Part shown: positions 5,844 to 8,638 of the stretch, piece after piece
Numbering within the stretch: position 1 is the first letter of the stretch
Layout: every line of letters begins with the position of its first letter
DNA from: Phycisphaerae bacterium
GTDB lineage: Bacteria > Planctomycetota > Phycisphaerae > UBA1845 > UTPLA1
DNA length: 8,638 bases
Reading direction: 5' to 3'
Assembly (NCBI GenBank): GCA_016935885.1
Contig: JAFGQA010000428.1
Location: 1 to 8,638 of the forward strand
Position numbers and translations under genes: made by a program
The notes under the pieces: model-generated
Database searches by the model: none
Told to the model about the DNA's origin: nothing
Seen by the model: the letters and a program-made list of their open reading frames with translations, nothing else

Positions 5844-7109
5844 ATGAAGACATCGCTGTTCGATTATGAGCTTGGGCCGGAGTTGATCGCCCAGACGCCG
5901 TCGCCGTCGCGAAGCGAGTCCCGGTTGCTCGTCCTGGACCGCAAGGGCGGCGTCCGCCTGCGGCGGATCGCACCTACCTTGCTGGACCGCCGCTTCGCGG
6001 AGATCGGGCAGTTCCTGCGGGCCGGGGATTGCCTGGTCCTGAACGACACCAAGGTCCTGCCCGCCCGCTTCTTCGCCGAACGAAAGACCGGGGCGTTGAT
6101 GGAGGGCCTGTTCCTTAATTCAATGGGCGAAATCGCCGGCGCTGGTGTTGGCGTAGGATGGGCTTCAGCCCATGCTGTCTTGGCCGCATGGGCTGAAGCC
6201 CATCCTACGGATGCCGCGCCGCTGTGGGAGGTCATGCTCAAGGGCGCCCGCAAGGTCCGGCCCGGCGAACGCATCCGCATCCTGGACCGGCACAGAGAAT
6301 GCCATTGCGAAGCCGAACTGGTCGAGAAGCGGCCCGACGGGGTCTGTGTCCTCAGGATCGACTCCGACCGAAACGCCGAAGAGATCCTCAACGAGGTGGG
6401 GTTCCCGCCGTTGCCGCCCTATATTCGCCGCGACGGCGATATCGCGCAGGCGACCGAAGACCGGCATCGGTATCAGACGGTTTACGCCCGCACGCCCGGC
6501 GCGGTGGCGGCGCCTACGGCCGGTCTGCATTTCACCGAGCCCCTGCTGGCCCAGTTGCAGCAGCAGGGCGTGCGACTGGCCTGGGTGACGCTCCATGTCG
6601 GGACCGGCACGTTCAAGCCGGTGACGACCGAAGACCTGGAGGACCACGAGATTCATCAGGAGTGGTACGAGGTCGATGAGGCGAACGCCCGCGCGATCAA
6701 CGCCGCCAGAAAAGCGGGCGGCCGCATCATCGCCGTAGGAACGACTGCGACGCGGGTGTTAGAGACTGTCGCAGGTTGCACCGCGGGACACGGTCAGGGA
6801 TCAGGGCTCGGGGGTCAGGATACGGCCTGCCCGATCCCTGAACCCCGACCCCTGATCCCTTCCGAAACCCGAAACCCGCAATCCGCAATCCTGCACGCCT
6901 GCCAGGGGACAACGGACCTGTTCATCACGCCGGGCTACGAGTTCAAGATCGTCGATGCCATGATCACCAACTTCCACCTGCCCCGCAGCACGCTGCTGGC
7001 GCTGGTCGCGGCGTTCGCCGGGCTCGACGCGACGCTGGCCGCCTATCGCCACGCCGTCGCGCAGCGCTACCGCTTCTACTCCTACGGCGATGCCATGCTG
7101 ATTCTCTGA
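5844..7109 (+). CDS. queA: S-adenosylmethionine:tRNA ribosyltransferase-isomerase, with two in-frame repeat insertions
   Basis: QueA moves and isomerises the ribosyl part of S-adenosylmethionine onto 7-aminomethyl-7-deazaguanine in tRNA to give epoxyqueuosine, in the cytoplasm. The family landmarks run in order: FDYELGPELIAQTP (6-19), LVLNDTKVLPARF (64-76), PTAGLHFT (224-231), TLHVGTGTFKPV (249-260), the PGYEFKIVDAMITNFHLP block (363-380) and YRFYSYGDAML (409-419). The start matches the family N-terminus, though no ribosome binding site is visible. The protein has 421 residues, against about 340-360 usually. The excess lies in two places where the family has short variable loops. Residues 103-122 are encoded by a 24-bp perfect inverted repeat, and residues 318-350 by a second inverted repeat plus heptamer repeats. 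Both keep the frame and all conserved blocks remain, so the gene is probably functional. A strong hairpin follows it. Confidence 0.95.
   Translation: MKTSLFDYELGPELIAQTPSPSRSESRLLVLDRKGGVRLRRIAPTLLDRRFAEIGQFLRAGDCLVLNDTKVLPARFFAERKTGALMEGLFLNSMGEIAGAGVGVGWASAHAVLAAWAEAHPTDAAPLWEVMLKGARKVRPGERIRILDRHRECHCEAELVEKRPDGVCVLRIDSDRNAEEILNEVGFPPLPPYIRRDGDIAQATEDRHRYQTVYARTPGAVAAPTAGLHFTEPLLAQLQQQGVRLAWVTLHVGTGTFKPVTTEDLEDHEIHQEWYEVDEANARAINAARKAGGRIIAVGTTATRVLETVAGCTAGHGQGSGLGGQDTACPIPEPRPLIPSETRNPQSAILHACQGTTDLFITPGYEFKIVDAMITNFHLPRSTLLALVAAFAGLDATLAAYRHAVAQRYRFYSYGDAMLIL
6152..6209. repeat. Perfect 24-bp inverted repeat (REP/MITE-like palindrome) inside queA
   Basis: Arms 6152-6175 and 6186-6209 are perfectly complementary around a ten-base loop, TGTCTTGGCC. 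Each arm also holds its own hairpin: ATGGGCT-TC-AGCCCAT at 6158-6173 and ATGGGCT-GA-AGCCCAT at 6188-6203. The element can therefore fold as one long stem or as a six-base outer stem carrying two small hairpins. This double-palindrome design is typical of REP-type or miniature mobile elements. It is translated in frame as part of queA. No target-site duplication or transposase is visible. Confidence 0.85.
6796..6860. repeat. Imperfect 24-bp inverted repeat inside queA
   Basis: Arms 6796-6819 and 6837-6860 pair over 24 bases with two mismatches (6807/6849 and 6814/6842), around a 17-base loop. The arms begin AGGGATCAGGG and end CCTGATCCCT. The sequence is unrelated to the other palindrome in the same gene. 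It encodes a low-complexity Gly/Gln then Pro-rich stretch not expected in QueA. Confidence 0.75.
6864..6891. repeat. Four tandem heptamers (GAAACCC x2, GCAATCC x2) inside queA
   Basis: Two copies of GAAACCC (6864-6877) are followed directly by two copies of GCAATCC (6878-6891). All four share G-n-AA-n-CC, so this is a 28-base heptamer array. It abuts the imperfect inverted repeat and is translated as ETRNPQSAI. I recall similar RNPQSAI-type low-complexity strings in translated planctomycete repeats, but cannot verify that here. Confidence 0.7.
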
Positions 7110-7129
7110 TGCGCTGCCCTGAACGCAAC

Positions 7130-7179
7130 GTGGCCGCCGGAAGGTTGGGATGATCGATCCCACCTGCCGGCGGCCACGA
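7130..7179. terminator. Strong hairpin between convergent genes, probable bidirectional terminator
   Basis: Arms 7130-7141 (CGTGGCCGCCGG) and 7168-7179 pair perfectly over 12 bases. After one mismatch the stem continues with four pairs, a bulged T at 7147 and five more pairs, closing on loop 7153-7157. It lies between the end of queA (7109) and the end of the minus-strand isomerase gene (7214). No T-run follows on either strand, so it may slow polymerase or protect 3' ends rather than act as a classic intrinsic terminator. Confidence 0.65.
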
Positions 7180-7213
7180 AATGACGCCGTTACCGCTCGC
7201 AGGATGGCGAGTC

Positions 7214-8341
7214 TTATGCCTTGTACATCTCGTCGAAGGCGTTCTGTGCCATCACCAGCGCGGCACGCATCATGTCCTCGGCCTTGGCGGTTTCTCGCTG
7301 GGCCAGGGCCTTGAGAAGCGCCTTGGTGTTGAGCTTGCGGGCCGCCTGCTCGCAGGCCTCCCAGCTCAGCACGCTGCGGATCACGCGGTCAATCCCCTGC
7401 TCGGTATTGTCGTAGGCGCGGGTCTGCATGTCGTGACCCTTCCATCGCTCGTACCCGGCCGCCTGGATCAGCCCCGCGATCGCGATGTTCATCCCGTTGA
7501 CACGGGCGCCGTGGTCGATGTCGTACTTGCCCGGGCCGCCGAGGATGATCCCGTCGTTGTAGCCCTGGCTGTTAAGGTGCATATGGACGCACATGCCGTT
7601 GTCGAGCTCCTCGACGGTGTCGGCGACGTGATCGAGGCCGATCATCTCAGAATGGCCGAACTCCTTGTTGACGCCCTTCTTGGCGATGTTGACGCCGAAC
7701 TCCTTCTCGACCCTGTACCAGAACAGCAGCGCGCTGGCGACCGTCGGGATGAGCATTGCCGGGTGTCCCTCGTTGGGCTTGGGCTCGAAGCCGATGTAGA
7801 GCTGGCCGCCCTTCTTGGCCTCGTACTTGCACAGGCCCGCGACAGACTCCTTGAGGTTCTGGTACATCTGCTTGATGCCGACGGTGGCAATGTCGTAGCC
7901 GAACGAGCCGTTCCAGATGACAAAACCCGGACTGATCTCCGGATGCCACGCCTTCCGCAGCGTCCCATAGGCCAGGTCCACCGTCCGCGTGCCGAGTTCC
8001 TCGCCCGCCTTGCGCTCGTTGGGGTCGAGCGAGGCAATGCCGCCGTAAGCGAAGTGGGCATGCGCACCGGGCGTGATCATCGCCAGGTACAGCTTGTTGG
8101 ACACCAGCGCATCGGCCACCGCCGCGGCGTTCTTGTCGTCGACCTCGGCATCGTAGTGCATCTCGATGCCCAGCAGGACGTTCTTCGGCATGCGCGGCCG
8201 GATCCGCTTGGCCACCAACTCGATCATCTCGGGCGTGCCGAACCCGGCGCCCCATTCCGGCCGCATATCCCCCGGCACGAACCCGCCCTTGCCCGGATTG
8301 AACGTCCAGCGGCATATGCTGTGTAAAGACTTCTTCGCCAT
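7214..8341 (-). CDS. Xylose-isomerase-fold (TIM barrel) sugar isomerase with altered metal ligand
   Basis: This is a 375-residue cytoplasmic aldose-ketose isomerase candidate, close in length to class I XylA. Start: ATG at 8341, with AAGGAG eight bases upstream; a GTG at 8350 would collide with that site. By-eye alignment to Streptomyces XylA gives these matches. IEMHYD (His62) falls near catalytic His54, and VIWNGSFG (Trp143) near Trp137. FEPKPNE gives Glu186 and Lys188 for Glu181 and Lys183. EFGHSEM gives Glu227 and His230 for Glu217 and His220. KYDID gives Asp274 and Asp276 for Asp255 and Asp257. GHDM gives Asp304 for Asp287. The one change is HMHLNSQ: His255 sits where XylA has Asp245. 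A His in this metal position is known in rhamnose isomerase and ketose 3-epimerases, so the sugar substrate is open and I withhold the name xylA. It has no signal peptide and stands as a single gene here. Confidence 0.8.
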   Translation of the reverse strand: MAKKSLHSICRWTFNPGKGGFVPGDMRPEWGAGFGTPEMIELVAKRIRPRMPKNVLLGIEMHYDAEVDDKNAAAVADALVSNKLYLAMITPGAHAHFAYGGIASLDPNERKAGEELGTRTVDLAYGTLRKAWHPEISPGFVIWNGSFGYDIATVGIKQMYQNLKESVAGLCKYEAKKGGQLYIGFEPKPNEGHPAMLIPTVASALLFWYRVEKEFGVNIAKKGVNKEFGHSEMIGLDHVADTVEELDNGMCVHMHLNSQGYNDGIILGGPGKYDIDHGARVNGMNIAIAGLIQAAGYERWKGHDMQTRAYDNTEQGIDRVIRSVLSWEACEQAARKLNTKALLKALAQRETAKAEDMMRAALVMAQNAFDEMYKA

Positions 8342-8349
8342 CTCAACCA

Positions 8350-8355
8350 CTCCTT
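8350..8355 (-). promoter_or_regulatory. Ribosome binding site of the isomerase gene
   Basis: AAGGAG on the minus strand, eight bases before the ATG at 8339-8341. It selects this ATG over the in-frame GTG three codons earlier. Confidence 0.7.
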
Positions 8356-8410
8356 ATACCTGTATCCATTTGTATTGTTTCATGCTTGCGACAGGCCGAT
8401 TGCGGCCCAC

Positions 8411-8439
8411 ATCATACTGCCATCGGCCCACCAACGCAA
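8411..8439 (-). promoter_or_regulatory. Candidate sigma70-type promoter of the isomerase gene
   Basis: On the minus strand TTGCGT (8434-8439) and TATGAT (8411-8416) are 17 bases apart. The -10 matches consensus at five of six positions and the -35 only moderately. The transcript would start near 8404, giving a leader of about 60 bases. The rest of 8356-8638 shows no gene I can support. Confidence 0.4.
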
Positions 8440-8638
8440 CCCGTCATCCGCACCGCTTCCCACCGCACCGAACCAACTGGGGAGGGCATGGGTACCGCAG
8501 CAGCCGTGTCGTTCGCGATTTTCGCCCGGAAACTGACTGAATCCACGCCCGATGGGTTGCAGGGCGAACTTTGATGCCATAGGGTGGTATGACAAGGCGT
8601 GCAGTATGTTGTTGAGCCGTCTGAGACCGGACGATCAC

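Noticed and set aside
6152..6891. CRISPR array or queA pseudogene
   Set aside because: The repeats are inverted or heptameric, with no regular spacers. The queA frame is uninterrupted and its conserved C-terminal blocks follow the inserts intact.
7181..8326. Open frame of 381 codons on the plus strand
   Set aside because: It is antisense to the isomerase, which keeps nearly all xylose isomerase active-site residues. The plus-strand frame has no such signal.
8356..8638. Small ORFs of 62-71 codons on both strands at the right edge
   Set aside because: They overlap each other on both strands, lack ribosome binding sites and recognisable motifs, and their codon use does not resemble the neighbouring genes.

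Overview
The window is GC-rich with tightly packed genes. Its carbohydrate-enzyme content, and the kinds of small palindromic and heptamer repeats lodged in one housekeeping gene, suggest an environmental planctomycete of the Phycisphaerae/Sedimentisphaerales type. That assignment is inference from protein style and repeat style. No taxonomic marker gene is present.

Layout. (1) Positions 1-1797, plus strand: the 3' part of a large alpha/beta-hydrolase of the acetylxylan-esterase/prolyl-oligopeptidase kind, cut by the left edge. (2) Positions 1810-5315, minus strand: a two-gene operon converging on the hydrolase. Its first gene is a predicted (alpha/alpha)-barrel protein with a twin-arginine motif, starting at a TTG codon. 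Its second gene is an exported Asp-box (BNR) double beta-propeller protein of GH74/sialidase-like architecture. The two genes overlap by four bases (ATGA), and a good promoter lies just upstream. (3) Positions 5450-5647, minus strand: a small unrecognised ORF with strongly coding-like codons. (4) Positions 5844-7109, plus strand: queA, for the queuosine-pathway tRNA ribosyltransferase-isomerase. It is about 60 residues longer than usual because two different repetitive DNA elements lie in frame within it. (5) Positions 7130-7179: a strong hairpin between convergent genes. (6) Positions 7214-8341, minus strand: a xylose-isomerase-fold sugar isomerase with an altered metal site, then its upstream region to the right edge.

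Functionally, an esterase-like hydrolase, a GH74-like propeller, a probable glycosidase or lyase-type helical barrel and a xylose-isomerase-like enzyme fit breakdown and use of plant or algal hemicellulose-type polymers. queA is an unrelated housekeeping gene between them. I saw no CRISPR array, phage module, transposase, tRNA or rRNA. The most unusual features are the two in-frame repeat insertions in queA and the metal-ligand change in the isomerase.
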